From NCBI GenBank assembly GCA_033060915.1, contig CM065383.1, forward strand, positions 10,734,001 through 10,798,000: a stretch of 64,000 bases of DNA, given 5' to 3'. The stretch comes from Euryodendron excelsum. Taxonomy: Eukaryota > Streptophyta > Magnoliopsida > Ericales > Pentaphylacaceae. Both the position numbers and the translations under genes were made by a program. Under the pieces are notes generated by a model, which ran no database searches, had not been told where the DNA came from, and saw only the letters and a program-made list of their open reading frames with translations. The number at the start of each line of letters is the position of its first letter. Position 1 is the first letter of the stretch. Shown here piece by piece: positions 1 to 14,100 of the stretch.

Positions 1-884
1 TACAAGGAATAGATACTGGTGCAAAGCTGATACCATAATTGGCACCTACGGCTCATCATGTGTAAAGAGAAGCATAATGAATATATACCCAATTCTTCAA
101 CATATAGTAAATGAGTTCTACAGTGATGCAGTCACAATTTAAAGCTGCAGACACTGGGGACCCGAGATCACAATCTTTAGCCTTTTATCTTGCAAATCAG
201 ATGACAATTCTTAAATGTAATAAAAAAAAATTTGCACTTAGGCAAAGAAATTAGAAATATAACGGTAAAAAACTTTATATGTATAATTGTGCCCTTTCAC
301 CTAACAGTTTAAGCTTGTAAAAATCGTGATGATCTAAAATGGTATTAGGGTTAAAGTTGGAGGTCTTGCATTTAAGTTTTTAGTTTGCATTTATTACTGA
401 TTTCATTTTGTATCTCTACATTTTCACGTGAAGAGAGTTGCCCATGAAGAAAGGCATTAGAAAGCGCTTTGTTTGTACCCTTTTAAGCTTAAATTAAAAA
501 ATTCAATCCAACCTGCCATTACAGCTCACTACAAGGTTAACCTTGAGTGTGAATTATTTAACAAGCCTGTGTAAAGTCAATATGTGAGAGAGTTCTGCAA
601 CTTCCAACTCCACCTGAGTGTCTCCTAGCAAAGATGCTAATTCAGAGCAGAGCATTAAATCAATTTCATTCAGTGTTGTGTTATTTTATTTCTGAAAGGT
701 CTGAACATAGTATATTGGTGAAGAAGTTTGGTTTTTTGTGATCTGTGTCTCTCCACTCTTTCCAATTTTTTTTACAAGCATCCACCACAGGGTCCTCTGA
801 ATTCCATAAATCTCAGTTATTGTTCTCTCTCTCTCTCTCTCTAGATTTTGGAAAAACAGAGATGTGGGATCAGCGTGAGACGTC
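1..884. other. 5' flank and leader of the LRR receptor gene
   Basis: No coding sequence is visible here. The stretch is AT-rich and serves as the upstream region of the receptor gene that starts at 885. A G-box core, CACGTG, lies at 425-430. A CT microsatellite at about 822-842 sits just before the start codon, a common feature of plant 5' leaders. The transcription start cannot be fixed from sequence alone. Confidence 0.5.
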
Positions 885-2517
885 ATGAGGTCCGAAAGCT
901 TTGATCTCCGTTCATGGTGGAGAGTTCTTGCTTTTGCCTGGCTTCTGGTTCGATCTTTGGGGCTCAACACAGATGGAATTCTCTTGTTCTCTTTCAAATA
1001 CTCTGTTCTTAGTGATCCTCTGGGTGTGTTAGATAGCTGGTACTACCATGACCAGACACCTTGTTCATGGAATGGAGTTTCTTGTGGTACCCCAGGCATG
1101 GCTAATGCGTACTTTCGTGTCACCGGCCTCTCTCTCCCGAATTCTCAGCTTCTTGGCTCAATTCCGGCCGATCTGGGTCTGATCCCACACCTTCGAAATC
1201 TCGACCTCTCAAACAATTCAATCAATGGGTCCATTCCTCTATCACTCTTCCAAGCGTCTGAGCTTCAAATACTTGACTTGTCTGATAACTTGATCTCCGG
1301 CGAGCTTCCTGAGCTCGTCGGAGTACTAACGAACCTTGAGTTTCTTGACCTCTCCGACAATGCTTTGGCGGGAAACATCCCGGAAAATCTAACGACTCTC
1401 CACAATCTAACTACTATTTCTCTGAAAAGCAATTACTTCTCTGGTAGTCTTCCTAGTGGCTTCAATTTTGTTGAAGTTTTAGATCTGTCTTCCAATCTGA
1501 TCAATGGATCGCTATCCTCAAATTTCACCGGCAACAGCCTTCACTTCTTCAACGTGTCCTACAACAGGCTTTCTGGTGAAATTCCACCGGAATTCGCCAA
1601 TCAAATTCCCACAAACGCCACAATTGATCTCTCATTCAACAACTTCACCGGAAAGATCCCGCAAACTAGTCTTTTCCTCAACCAAGTAGCGAAATCGTAT
1701 TCCGGAAATCCAGAATTATGTGGTATACCACTCAAGAATCTGTGTCCAATTCCTTCTACCATCTCAACTCCACCAAATGCCTCTGCACCGACAACCTCTC
1801 CGCCGGCAATTGCCGCGATTCCCAAGACCATAGACTCAGCCCCGGCAACCGCTTCGCCAGGAACAGCAAATGGGTCGGGCAAAACCGGACTCAGACCACG
1901 AACAATAGTTGGAATCGTAGTTGGAGATATCCTTGGAGTTGCAATTCTGGCATTTATTTTCTTATACGTTTACAGGCTAAAGAAAAAGAAGAGCAGCGTC
2001 GGAAGTAACGCGAAGAGCACAAAAGCAAACGAAGCTAAAGACTACGACTGGGCATCATCGTCTTCTGAAGAGTCCAAAGGCATTAGAGCTTTGGCGTGCT
2101 TGCGAAAGCAAGCAAACGATGATGAAGAATCCTCTGAAACCACAAATTCTGATGACGAAGAAGAGAAAAGGAGTCACGAAAATAAAGAACAGAAAGGAGG
2201 GGCACTTGTGACGGTTGATGGTGAGAAGGAGCTCGAGCTCGAGACTCTGCTCAAGGCCTCGGCGTATATATTGGGTGCGACTGGTTCGAGCATAATGTAC
2301 AAGGCCGTGCTGGAAGATGGGACGGCCCTGGCGGTTCGGAGGATTGGCGAGAGTGGTGTGGAGAGGTTCAGGGATTTCGAGAACCAGGTCCGAGTCATTG
2401 CCAAACTGGTCCACCCGAACCTGGTTCGCATTCGTGGGTTCTACTGGGGTGCCGATGAGAAGCTCGTTGTTTACGATTTCGCTCCCAATGGCAGCCTCGC
2501 CAGTGCACGTTACAGTG

Positions 2518-2560
<43 letters not shown>

Positions 2561-4010
2561 GGTACATTCTAGCAAATCATTTAGGTATTTCCTAACATGC
2601 GCTTAATTTGGGAGTGGTTTATCAAACCACCCTCTCCAAAACTTTTGTCCATGATCAGACTTGTAAAGCCAAGCAAAGTAATAAATTGTGAAAATTTGAT
2701 TTGAAAATTTTAATAAATTTAAAATTATATTTAAATTTGATTATGGCTGGTTTAACTTTTAAGACTCGTGAGTTCAAGTAATTTTAATTGTTTAATGTAT
2801 TTTTTTGTTTATTGGATAAGTCTATAAAATTAATAAATTTTAAAATACATTCAAATTTAACTTTTTTATATAATAAGTTTATTTCAAATGAATTTTTAAT
2901 GAGCGGATAGTTCGCTTCATTTCGTGGCGTATTCATAATTTTCTCGTCAACTGGACGAATCTCTGGTTCCCAAGCCGCGTAATATAGCAATTTAGCAAAT
3001 GGGTATTGTGCTAAATTGCGCTTCAACTGACGGTGGAGTAGTTGTAACTGAAACCCTCGTCTTTAATGCATGGCGAAGTCAAACCGACGTATCTCCGTGT
3101 TCTCTCTCTTTAACGCGGGACCAGTGCCTGATAGCGATACACGTATGCAAAGGACCAAAAGCCAATCCAATTTTTTGTTTTCACTTCCATGGAAAATGAC
3201 TTTGACAATTTTTAACGTTTAATATATATATGTATATATGTATATACTTATCTGAGGGAGGGCCACACATTTGACTAACTTGCGCATGCAAATGATCTGA
3301 ATTTGTTGTTTGTTATTTCAGGGAAAGTGGGCTCCTCACCATGCCATCTACCGTGGGAGCTGCGGCTCAAGATAGCAAGAGGTGTGGCTCGGGGGCTAAC
3401 TTACATCCACGAGAAGAAGCACGTGCATGGAAATCTCAAGCCCAGTAACATTCTATTGGGGGCAGATATGGAGCCCAAAATTGGTGATTTCGGGCTCGAA
3501 AGGCTTGTCACGGGCGAAAGCGGTTACAAGGCAGGTGGATCGGCCCGGATTTTTGGCAGCAAGAGGTCCACGGCCTCACGAGACAGCTTTCAAGACAGTG
3601 CTACAGGGGCCACCCCTAGCCCAAGCCCGAGCTCATTGGGTTGCATATCGCCGTACTATGCACCGGAGTCTCTCCGGAATCTCAAGCCCAACGCGAAGTG
3701 GGATTTGTACTCGTTTGGGGTGGTGCTGCTTGAATTGCTCACCGGAAAAGTTGTCGTTTCGGATGAGTTGGGCCCTGGGCCCGGTGGGCTGGCTGGTGAG
3801 GAGAAGGGTCGGGTTTTGAGGATGGCTGACGTGGCAATTCGTGCTGACATGGAGGGCAAAGAGGATGCCTTGTTGGCCCTATTCAGATTAGGGTTTAGTT
3901 GTATATCCCCGCTCCCACAAAAGAGACCAACAATGAAAGAGGTCCTACAAGCTCTTGAGAAGTTCCCATCTTCTTCTTCTTCTTCTTCAACATACTATCA
4001 TGGTCACTAA
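885..4010 (+). CDS. LRR receptor-like protein, probable pseudokinase (LRR-III type)
   Basis: Two exons, 885-2514 and 3322-4010, joined in phase at a GTGAGT donor and a TTTCAG acceptor, encode 772 aa. Order: signal peptide (about 1-26), an N-terminal LRR cap with paired Cys, five to seven LRRs (about 80-290), a Pro/Ser/Thr-rich stretch, one membrane helix (about 340-363) followed by basic residues, an acidic Ser-rich linker, and a kinase-like domain (about 455-760). The beta-3 lysine is Arg (AVRR, R485) and the catalytic loop reads HGNLKPSN, with Asn581 in place of the HRD Asp; DFG is kept (D599). Phosphotransfer is therefore unlikely, and a scaffold or co-receptor role at the plasma membrane is inferred. 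Length and motifs match the Arabidopsis At4g37250/At5g67280/At4g34220 (RDK1) group, from memory. The product ends in a poly-Ser run encoded by TCT/TCA repeats. Confidence 0.9.
2522..2557. repeat. CT microsatellite beside a splice donor
   Basis: An uninterrupted run of about 18 CT units begins 7 nt after the start of the only intron of the receptor gene (donor at 2515). It is a pyrimidine tract directly downstream of a 5' splice site, so length change here could affect splicing. The reading frame stays open through the repeat, which makes the exon look longer than it is. Confidence 0.95.
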
Positions 4011-4185
4011 TAATTAATTAAATGGACCCCCATTGTAGACAAAAATGTAGGCATGAATGATAGGTTGTTGTTCATCTGAGATATTTTTCACAGTGATGAT
4101 GCTCTTTGGTAGGGTTTGTTCTGTACTAGTCCAAGATTCTGATTAGATCTTGTGTGTGTGATATTGATCTGCCGTGCTAATTTGG

Positions 4186-4224
<39 letters not shown>

Positions 4225-5952
4225 TTCAATATTTGTACCATGGTATGTGTTGTTTTCTTCATTTATTAATGGGGGACATGGAGAATAATTGTCCTATTCT
4301 GAGCTGGTTGATTTTGTGAGAATAATTGACTATAATAATGCATTCATAACACTGCCAAAAAAAAAAAAAAAAACAAAAAGGATAATAATGAGTCCATAAA
4401 AGCTCCACAATCGCATAACTTGCTTCTCTGGAGTAACATGGCACATTATAATTGTAAAGTTGATGACTATGTATTTATTAATTAATCATGGTTTTTTTTC
4501 AAATTTATTAAACAAAGCAATTAAGATTTACATGACATGTTACCCCACAAGATTGATGCCCTCAATAATTGTGAAATTGTGTGGCTTAGCTTAATAAAGA
4601 ATGTTGAAATGCAAATTTGTCAAAATCAAATATCATGGCAATGGTATGGTGTCCAAAGAAAATTCTCCCAATATCCCCAAAGACTTAAATGTGTTAACTA
4701 TTTGAAATTCTTTATACTTTTGTATCAATCGATATGTTAATTCTTAGACTTTTAGATCTGGAATTGGATCAATATCAGGTCTAGTCGGATTCAGATCAGA
4801 GTCGAATTCAGATCAAAGCCGATCTCCTAATATGCCTAATTATTACTACCGACTAAACTCATGTTAGAGCTCGAACTTTCTAACACAATCCATGTTACCA
4901 AAGCAATTAACGACTCAAAATAAACCAACCTATGTATGTGGCTATTGTCCTACTTACATGATAAATTGATAATCCATCTCTTATTTTTTCATATTTTATA
5001 CAATGCCAACGTAAGGCTTTTTCCTATAACAATTTTGGTTTCTCAAGTTTATCTTACAATATTCAGCATTCAGTAATAAGTAGTCACATCAGTTTCAAGG
5101 GCTTAACTAGTTAACTGTGTTACGTATTAACATACGTATTTTTGTTCACTTACTCATGTCTCTAATAATATTGTTATGAATTACTAGAGAAACCAGTATT
5201 TTATTTTTTATTACTTTGCATTTAATTGGAGAAAATGCTGATTTGTGTAAGATTTGTCACATTACACTTTGACTTAAATTTTTTTTTATTTATTTTAATA
5301 ACAAGTCACATCAATTTGTAAAGTAAATTCATAAATTTTATTTGATTGTATGGCATTACTCATTAAATTATAGACTAATGCAACAGATACAATTCAAATT
5401 CCTAGTCATCTTATAATAAGGTTTGTAGAGTTTCTTTAGTAGGTGCATTACTTAAAATTCTATATTAAGTTGGTTCAAACTGAATTGTCAATTATGTGAA
5501 GGTAAGATTGCATATATAGATGGCATGTCTTTCACTGGATAGGAGAGGGTACTAATTGAGGTGCACGTAAATTGATCCGAAAATCCTAGACCGCTGAACC
5601 AAAAAAAAAAAAACCTTCATAGTGACACACTAGGCTGTTAATTTGCAAGTTGTTAGTTTTGTTTCAGCATCCAAACTAATAAAGACTCTTTATTGTGGGC
5701 AGCAAGAATTTGGGCCTTTTATGAAAGGAAGGCAGGCCTTTCCCAAATTGGGCCAGGAAGTAAGCTAACGGTAAACCCATTGAATTTTGAATTCACAAAA
5801 GCGAAAAGAATCCCGCTCTCCTCTCCATCATTTCAAAACACCGTATTGATTTCTCTCTTTCTCTCTCTAAACCCCTCTCTCTCTAGAGGGCAGAGACGTT
5901 CACACTCCACTCCCAGACAGAGTCTGGAAAGAGGGAGAGAGACAAATCGGAG
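4011..5952. other. Intergenic region between receptor gene and EB1C
   Basis: No gene is supported. The first 200-300 bp are probably the receptor 3' UTR. A TA microsatellite follows at 4189-4221 and a poly(A) run at about 4356-4372. The last 130 bp before EB1C are CT-rich and fit a 5' leader. The rest is AT-rich and without recognisable repeats. Confidence 0.5.
4189..4221. repeat. TA microsatellite
   Basis: About 16 AT/TA units in the probable 3' UTR or immediate downstream region of the receptor gene. Confidence 0.9.
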
Positions 5953-8146
5953 ATGGCCACTAATGTTGGAATGGTGGTCTCGGCTTATTTCGTCGGGAGA
6001 TCAGAGATCTTGGCGTGGATCAACTCAACTCTACAACTCAATCTCTCCAAAGTCGAAGAGGTTTCTTTTCGTGCCAAAACCATAACCTTCAACTTTTTTG
6101 TAATTCAATTTGTGTGTATATATATATATATATATATGTATCTATATGTTGTCATCTACGTTTTCATTTGTATACGAACATTTGGATCTGTTGGCTGCAG
6201 GCATGTTCTGGCGCGGTTCACTGCCAGCTGATGGATGCGGTTCATCCCGGAATCGTGCCAATGCACAAGGTAAACTTCGATGCGAAGAACGAGTACGAGA
6301 TGATCCAGAATTACAAAGTTCTTCAAGATGTCTTCAACAAACTCAAGATCACCAAGGTTAATTTATTTTCCCCCCAATATCTCTTCTAGGGTTTCATTAA
6401 AGATGTTTGTTTCCTCGGAAAAACGTTATAGACGGGAAAAAAAAAAAAGAAATTAAATTACTTTCGCCGTTGTTCAATTTCTTTTTCTTGGGGGGTAGTT
6501 GATCGATTTGTCATGCTTGTTGAGCGTGCAGCACATTGAGGTGAACAAGCTAGTGAAAGGAAGGCCCCTCGATAATCTGGAGTTCATGCAATGGATGAAG
6601 CGGTACTGCGATTCAGTTAATGGTGGCTTTCTACACAGGTACTTTCCCAACCCTGGTCCTTTCCTGTTTGAATTCAATTCTCTTGTTTTGTTGTGGAAAA
6701 TTCTACTTTCTTTGTTATTCTGCTAAATGGGTGATAAACTGTGTATTTTCTGCTAAATATGTGATAAATGGTCTGTTCGTATTGTCTGTTCGGGTGTAGT
6801 TTGGATCATAGGAGAAGATGGTTCATTGTAGACACTAGACAATTCTTATAGCAGTTGAGAGTTTTAGTTTTGTTTTTGGTTTATTGCAACGGACACCCTA
6901 CCAGGGTTGTGTTGATATGGTGGATATACTTTCAATGTCTATGTGGTCTATTTGATTTTGGTTAAACCAGGTAGGTCAAAGTAGTGGCCTACTCGTGCTC
7001 CATTCCCCTTTTTGGTTATAAGGGCTGTTTGACTGCAATTCTTCGTGTTTGGTTTACCATTTTCATCAAACTTTTTTATTTCTAAACCGTGTTTAACATA
7101 TCAGTGCATGCTTATTAAACTGAATTCATGTAAATGCTCATGCCATTTTGGTTTTGAAGCATTGCATGCTACTGATGACTCTTAATTATGTGAAATTGGG
7201 ATGGAGTAGCTAATGTTTATCCAAATGTCCTCTTCTGTTTGTTATTTGTTTACCTTGAATTTGTGATACTAACAAAGGCAAACCATTCAGTCTTTTTCGC
7301 TAGATGAAATTTTGCTTTTTGGAAATTGATTAAGGAATATCAATGACTGATTTCTTTGCTGTTAATGTTAGTTACAATCCTTTGGAAAGGAGAGAGGCTT
7401 CAAAAGGAGGAAAAGATGTGAGCAAGAAATCTGCACCATCACAACCTTCTACCAAATCTTCAACAGCTGCTCTCAAAGCTCAGACCTCTCACAACACTCG
7501 AAGGAATGAAGTCAGCACTACAAATCCATCTGTTAAGGCCTCTAGACCTTCTTCGAGTGGAGGGCCCGCATATGATGAACAGGTTGTTGAAATCATTGCT
7601 GTAATAAGAAACTTTCAATTTAAGAAGTTTGTGAGTCTAACTCTCCTCATGGTGCAGATCACAGAGTTGAAGCTGTCAGTGGACAGTCTAGAGAAAGAGA
7701 GGGACTTCTACTTTGCTAAGCTGAGGGATATTGAGATCTTGTGCCAGTGTCCTGAGATTGAAAATTTACCTGTAAGTTGGTTGATCTGTGGAATTAGTAG
7801 TTTGGGAGTATTAAATAAATATGTAAACACTATCAGTTATTTTGGTTAATTACCATTTTCGTTACAGGTTGTTGAAGCAATGAAGAGGATATTGTATGCT
7901 ACAGATGATAGTGCATCAGTGGTGGCAGAAGCTCAAGCCATGATAACCCAGCACCAGAAGACAGCTGAGCTATTGAGTCCTATTTTCGAGGTGCCAGAAG
8001 ATGGATCAAAGCCAGAAAATCAGAAAAGGAAACATATTATCAATGTTGACGTTGATGCTGCTGCCATCACTACATTATCTCCGAGGCAAAGGATTTCTGA
8101 TGCTTCCGATGTCCATTGCAGCGGATCACCCCTTGTGACCTACTGA
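5953..8146 (+). CDS. EB1C: Microtubule plus-end binding protein EB1C
   Basis: Six exons (5953-6060, 6201-6356, 6532-6638, 7372-7582, 7658-7771, 7868-8146) join in phase to give 324 aa. The N-terminal calponin-homology domain (about 1-120) carries [33 protein letters not shown] and [18 protein letters not shown] Ser/Thr/Lys-rich linker follows, then the EB1 coiled coil and dimer motif ([19 protein letters not shown]). The C-terminus ends in a basic and Ser-rich tail ([10 protein letters not shown]...[15 protein letters not shown]) instead of the acidic EEY/F-like tail; that tail separates plant EB1C from EB1A/B. In Arabidopsis EB1C is nuclear in interphase and acts on the spindle and phragmoplast; the same role is inferred here. 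Intron 4 is only 75 nt and keeps the frame open, so a retained-intron product would add 25 residues. Confidence 0.95.
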
Positions 8147-11100
8147 TCATCTCCTTTGTTCAACGATGAATACCATGCTTTTATCTATTTTGCAAAGCAT
8201 TTTTATGCTACCATCTAGCCTGTTCATCCTTGTTCCTAGTAGATGTATCAAAAGTAATAGGGCTGTGGGAATTAATGTTTCGAAGTTCATCCCGTTTCTG
8301 TGTTGTCTGTTGACAAGTTATAGCAATAATAACTCCTCTCTGCTTCAGGGCTTAGTTGGATTTCTGTTGTGAGAACTTCTAGAGAGTTCAATTAATCTCT
8401 TAGGGTACCTGCTTGGTGTACAATTCTAAGGTTCTGTTGTATTAATTTGATACACCCCCACTTGGTCTGTTAGTCCTGCAAGAACTGGATTTTTGAACAT
8501 CTGTTTGAACTCATGTGCAGTGTAGTAGATTTTATATGGAAAAAGGATTTTGCTGATCCCCTCTTCTTTTCTGTTGTCCTATGAGGATGCGTCCAGTTGT
8601 TTGTTGGAATTACTAAAAACCAAAAACACTAATGCATTTTTTTTATTTGTTTTGCAAAGCCATGGTCAAAAATTATTTTGCCTGCAAATATGGTGGATGG
8701 ATCATTGATATTTAGTCATACTTATGAGTAGCTCTATATCATGGCACTTATGAAATGTTCGCAGGTTATTTAACTTCTATTCTTATTTCGGTCTGCAATC
8801 ACCAATGGTGTATGATTCATGCTGTGCACTTGCGAAGGAAATGCATTCCCTCACCAGTCTTCACCAACAACATTATGGGCGATTTTATCTACATTTCGTT
8901 GAAATGTTGGTTCAAATCTCTGGGTATGCGTCCTCCATTGTATTTGTGCACTCTACTCTTGTTGAGGATAAAAGGGGGGGATTGGATTAGCTATCCTGTG
9001 AATCCTACAAAACTCATATTTGGTAAAGAAGAAATTATATGGGATTAGTCATCTCTCTGGACTATTAATTCCTACAATGGGGGATAAGTAATACTATGGA
9101 GGAAGTGGTATTATTTATTCCTTCCTTTGGAATAAATTCTAAAATAACAATTTTATCCTTTTTCTATTATTATAATAAGTTAATATAATATTAAATAGCT
9201 ATATTATAATTGAAAATTAATTTTTCTATTGATTTTTAATGTGATATTTTGATAAAATAATATTTCTTATCTCTATCATAATCTCATCCTAACCAAACGT
9301 AATATGAATAATTCTCCATTACATTAGGTATTACTTATCACCATTCACCACTTTTCTAATATCACAATATTATTTATCCTTCATTTTTTTTATCCCGCAA
9401 ACAAACAGGACCTCTAAATATATGTGTTTGTTCACCTTGTTATGTTTAAATATTCGTAAAATAAATTCAAGCTATTTGAGCTCAACTCGTCGTATTCAAC
9501 TTGCTAAAAACTCAACTAAGATTAATTTGTGTCGTGAACAAATCAAGTTTAAACTCATTTTGAAACTCTTTAATTTTTTAAGCATAACTTTGTATAATAG
9601 TCTAAGACTATATTAAAGAGAGCCAAAGAAAAAAAAAATTTAAAAGCTCACTCCGTGGCCAATTTGATTAAAGCTTATTCAAAATTGATTCAACGAATAT
9701 TGGAAGTCATTAAATATTCAAGCTTGGGTTGGAAATCTACCAGTCGGCTTAATTCCACTACACTTGCAAGATGGAATCGCAATGGGGCGAGTGTTAAAGA
9801 TAATCTGGTATATATAGTTCAGTATATTTTCTAACAGCTAAACATTGCATCCAATTTGCAAGCTAAAGCTTGGCCTGCTTCAAAACAATCCAATGGGCTG
9901 TCCAAGTGGGCTTCACCCATATCACTCGTTATTCACGTGGGCTCTCTCACACTAATCAACCAAGTAACATGCAAGGAACTAGGAAAAGGACCCTGGCATC
10001 AAATTTTTCTAACAGTATATGATTTCATTTACTTAACAGTATATTTTGTTGTAAAAGTTTGAAAGTGAAAGGAGCTGTCTTAAGGCTGGCCCATATGGGC
10101 ACTGAATGCACAGAACTCAGGAGTATTAATTCAATTTGATTTCTAGTGGGGAAAATCTCTTGAGGTTGGTGGCACATGAATGAGATAGGAGAACCAAAAG
10201 ACTGGATTAATCCGATATGCAGAAGTTTCTGACACTGCATATAGGTAAGAACTTAAATTTTCTCGATCAATGTTTGGTTTCGAGTGTTTATATTTATTCG
10301 TTGGGGCTAAATCTATTTTTTAGCGCTTAGTGTACGCTGTTGGATTTAAGGTTCGGCCCGACATAAGTAGCTGTGTGTGTTATGACAGATATATGGAGTA
10401 CCCTATCTCTCTATCCACTTTTAATACCATTAAAAAAAAAAAAAAATGTGGCACATTAACCCTAATCCTCCTGTGAGGAGGAGGGTGTATCTCTTGGATA
10501 TGTATTATCTATATCTCAAGAGGATCAATACAGCTTTGACTTTCATCCCTCTGTTCTTTGCTTAGACCATATACAGTACACAGCAGCGACTACAAGAAGT
10601 TCCCTGAAACTTCCTCTGCCGATATCTACTATTTGGACTTTCCCTATTTCATCAAAGAAAACAAAGGGGGTGCCTCAACTTTAGAAGTTTTAACCATTTC
10701 TCTGATTATTCATATGAAAACAACCTTCTGTAGCTGTTTTCAACCCACTTCTCCTTTCTGTTCTCTCACTGACATGAATACTATTTACTTCATTGATTTG
10801 GCATTATCTTATGGGTTAATTACACTTAGTATCTCTGTAATTTACTCAAAATCTCTTTGGTCCCTCTTCTTTTGATTGTAGCAATCAACCCTCAACACTT
10901 ACTGATAAGTTGCTATCAGAAATTTATTGTAGCTACTGTTTGTTGAGCGAACAAAATATGCCCATGTGAAACTCATAGTGGACAGTCAATTGTTTTCTCA
11001 CCTTTAAAATAATCATAAATAAAAATAAAATTTATTACACAGCATTTGTGCTCTTTCCCGTGCACTTTGCACTGAATCCTACTTTGATCTCTTAGTTTTC

Positions 11101-14100
11101 AATTATAACATTCAATTCTCTACACTTGTGATCAAACTAAAATGTAAACCTTTCATCAACTATCACTCATTTAATCAACAGAAAAATATATTTAATGTAA
11201 AGTTACAATGTAGATCGTCCATCCATTGCCATTTGTTCAACAAAAAAACTCTTGATTCAGTAAGTATAATTAAGTATTATTTTATTATGTCTTTTTTCCT
11301 AGGGAAGTTAAACCGGGCCTATTTTAAAAAGTATGCAAGGACAAAGAAGTTATGTTGGAGAGAGAGAGAGAGAGAGAGTTCATTTTAAGACTTAAAGCAT
11401 CAATATACCTGGACAATCTACAAGAAATAGTAGTCTCTGTATTACCTTGTCGTCGCTAGACATTGCACTGGCAAAATAATATGTATCTTCTATTAATGAA
11501 TGTTTGGGAAACATATACGCTATTAATGAATTAGTTTTCTTTTTGGTATATATTATAATTATATATCATCATAAACATCATAGTAACTTGTTTGGTTTTG
11601 CCATTTACTTCTCATTGTAGTACTGATCAGATTCTATTGCAGTCATTTTATGTAATATCATTTCAACGAGCAAACCACAAATTCAGTAGGTGATGCATTT
11701 ATGTAAAATCAGAGGTACTAAAAATGCATTAATAGTTGCAACCAAACACACCTTTCTGGCATGAAGGTCTCGGACTCTGATCTTAATGTCCCAAAGAGAG
11801 ATGCCCTTTAATGGGATTTCGGATTTAGGACACTAGATGGGTGGACCAGTAGTCAATGACCCATGAGAAAAGACCCATCACAGGCTGAAAAACAAAATCC
11901 ATGGGTTCACTAATTAAATTAATTAGCTACAAAACTTTTTTGAAGTTCTTCTCAGGGTAAATTTGTCAAACATTATCGGGTTTCAAATGAATTTCCTAAT
12001 TAATTAATCATCTGAAATTTGGACAAATCTGGAAAATATTAAACATCAATAATTTATACTACTTTCATCTCTGAATTTCGTGAACTACACTGAAAAACTA
12101 AAGCTGAATGTAATGTTTTTTCAGCAGTTACCTTTTACTCTCTATTCAGCATGCAAACTCAAATGAAATAAAAAATGAAAATAATTCAGCTGCTACTTCA
12201 TACTGACTAGCATCCTCCTCTAATTCATGTATTTTCCCTAAAATGAACGCATTAAGCTATAATGGCACAACCAAAAGACCTAATCGTTCATGAAAAAATT
12301 ATTATATAAATACTCAAATCATAATGGACGTCATATGTGTATGACGATCATAAGTGATAACTTTCCCCTCATCAACACCATTTTGGGGTCTATATTCTGA
12401 AGAGGCATGACTTAGTTAGATTGTCTTTAAATGTAAATATTACTATTTGAACATCTTTTACTGCTCTGAAGAATGCAGATGGAATTCCCAAAATTGAATG
12501 CAAGGAACACAATTATACATGCCTACATGCATGTAGGAAAGGGCCTTTTGCCCGCACACCTCAATGATTTAATGACAGGAATTGCAAAGGAAATTTGACT
12601 TCAATAACAATGGTAGCACCATCTCCATCCAAAAATAGAAGAAAGAACAACAATAGTTATATCTGTAGTCTGTACGTATCTTTTCGCTAATTATTCTGAA
12701 GCTATCGCCGCAAGTAGTTTTAGATCTAAACCTCGACGATAGAGGGATGGACTCTTATGCATGCACAGTTTCAAATATTGTCCAATAATTGCAATGCAAA
12801 TATAGATAGATTCAAAATGCATCATACAAAAATATTATGGATTAAAACATCAGAGATGTCATCTAGAACCAAAAGGTAGTCAGAAAACAAAAAAAGAAAT
12901 TCGAATATATTAACTCGGATATCGCATGTAAAGGCTAATATGAGAGCTAAATTAGCTAATGCACATAGTAACCACTGTGAAAAACACTGGCTGAAATTTT
13001 AGATATTGGCAATGTTAGGTTTTCGCTGAACCATATAGCATTGAATTTAAATTCCAAACTATAAAGCTTTAACGCAGACCACCTATCCTAATCTGTCAAT
13101 TAAAATTAGATATATCATACAAACGTTCATTAATCAAGGAAAATTCATGAGAATGAAGTTTACCCTAGAATTTTCAGGGAGAGCAAAAATAATGCTCTCA
13201 TGAATCTAGAATCTATAGCCTTTTTCCAACATTGCCTAAAGTCTCCACTCTTCAATTCTCCCCAAGGAACCTAAAAAGGCCATTAAGCAGTGCTCTAGGA
13301 GCCACCAATTTATTCTTATCCTGTGGAAGACTAACCACCAATATTTCCATACACTATGGATTTCAATTCTAAATTCAGCTAAAAGAAATTTAAAAAAAAA
13401 AAAATAGAGGTTTGGTTGGGGGCTATATTATAGGGGTGTCACAATTAAGCCAATCTGATGCAGTCAAACTTAGACATAAATGAGGTGAATGACCATTGGG
13501 TGGTCCTGATGGTTAGCTGTTCTTTTGAAAATTCTCTCTTTCTCTGAATCATGATTAATGAGACATTATGCTGATGTATATCAAACTATACCTCATAAAA
13601 GCATTAACATACTATATTGCTCAGACATTGCACATGCTTGACATTCTCTTCAGGTTGAAAATTATTGTGTAAGAACTAAATCAAGAGAACAACATCGCTA
13701 AAGATTAAGGTAATTAGATAAATTATTGCCCTTAAATGGATGACAAAAGATTTTGCTTGGACAACCACAAACAAACACCTATAGTCAAATGATCAATATT
13801 AGCTGCAAAAGACTTCCTCAAGTTTGTGGAACGTAGACCAAGAAGTATATGTCTAATAACCATGTCGACAGACCATTCTTTGATCCCTAACAGACACAAG
13901 TTCCTTAAAGTAAATGGGGCATAATTCAAAATATGAAATATAAGAGTTAGTTTCCATTTGTTGAAAATTATTAATCAGACTGTCTTGGTTAGCACTATGC
14001 CTAGATTACCTTAGAAGTACTACGAATTAATTTATTTCTTCCCTTATATAACTAGGCATTTGTTTTCTTTTCCACCCTTAAGACCTTTCCCTTCTCCAAT

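Noticed and set aside
1601..1882. Antisense and alternate-frame open stretches over the receptor exon
   Set aside because: They are shadows of the strongly supported LRR frame.
8755..9048. 97-codon plus-strand frame downstream of EB1C
   Set aside because: Composition is non-coding-like and it runs into a suspected MITE; no motif seen.
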